From the NCBI GenBank assembly GCA_011620045.1, contig WOZY01000052.1, positions 1-5,315 on the forward strand: 5,315 nt of DNA, in the 5' to 3' direction. The stretch is from Mesotoga sp. Its GTDB lineage: Bacteria > Thermotogota > Thermotogae > Petrotogales > Kosmotogaceae. The position numbers were made by a program, and so were the translations under genes. Within the stretch, counting starts at the first letter, position 1. Each line of letters begins with the position of its first letter. The notes beneath the pieces were generated by a model. The model did not search any database. It had not been told where the DNA came from and saw only the letters and a program-made list of their open reading frames with translations. Below, piece by piece: positions 5,249 through 5,315 of the stretch.

Positions 5249-5315
5249 AAAAACTCGAGAAGATGAGAGAGGGCGAGACTGAAGAGAATTCTATTATAAG
5301 ATACTAGACGCAATG

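Larger units (their letters stand above)
4933..5315. other. Gene-free stretch with dense short repeats and stem-loops
   Basis: About 380 bases upstream of the MATE promoter carry no convincing coding sequence; the open frames here lack ribosome sites and recognisable domains. The stretch holds imperfect direct repeats (GAAGCGATGC at 5090 and GAAGTGATGC at 5113), ACCAG/CTGGT arms (5086-5090, 5103-5107), several hairpins, a G-run repeat, a GTTCTTC repeat and a purine-rich tract (about 5256-5289). The window ends on an ATG (5313-5315) with no ribosome site before it, so a gene start there is not supported. The style is that of an interspersed non-coding element or a structured leader. Confidence 0.5.

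Noticed and set aside
5292..5315. Possible promoter (TATTAT on plus, TATAAT on minus) and ATG at the right edge
   Set aside because: No suitable -35 at the right distance on either strand within the window, no ribosome site before the ATG, and the sequence ends there.

Overview
The window looks like chromosomal DNA from a free-living, moderate-GC bacterium. Strong purine-rich Shine-Dalgarno sites, tight gene spacing and the style of the intergenic DNA (GGGTCTA and GTTCTTC short repeats) suggest a Thermotogota member of the Mesotoga/Kosmotoga kind. That assignment is an impression from composition and protein style, not a database result.

Layout. On the plus strand, the C-terminal 160 codons of an alpha/beta-hydrolase (2-484) run into a complete aspartate/glutamate-racemase-family gene (487-1176) two bases later, so the two are almost certainly one operon. 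A 245-base spacer with several inverted repeats follows. Next is a gene for a secreted 515-residue protein made almost wholly of ankyrin repeats (1422-2969), with a very strong ribosome binding site and its own probable promoter. A GC-rich hairpin (3006-3032) separates this gene from a convergent minus-strand operon.

The minus-strand operon (4894 down to 3075) encodes a MATE-family multidrug exporter and an overlapping MarR-family regulator. The pairing resembles mepR/mepA of Staphylococcus aureus, although the gene order is reversed. A near-perfect 20-base palindrome sits directly on the predicted transcription start, next to a perfect TATAAT, and is the obvious candidate for the MarR operator. 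As sequenced, the MATE reading frame is broken by one small indel near 4585-4591. Both halves are otherwise intact and together make a normal-length transporter, so this is either a recent pseudogene or a sequencing/assembly error.

The last 380 bases (about 4933-5315) hold no convincing gene. They are dense in short repeats and stem-loops and contain a canonical four-run G-quadruplex motif; this looks like an interspersed non-coding element or a structured leader.

No phage, CRISPR, tRNA, rRNA or transposase is visible. The most unusual items are the secreted all-ankyrin protein, the MATE frameshift with its intact operator, and the repeat/G-quadruplex region at the right end. I see no clear novel multi-gene system.
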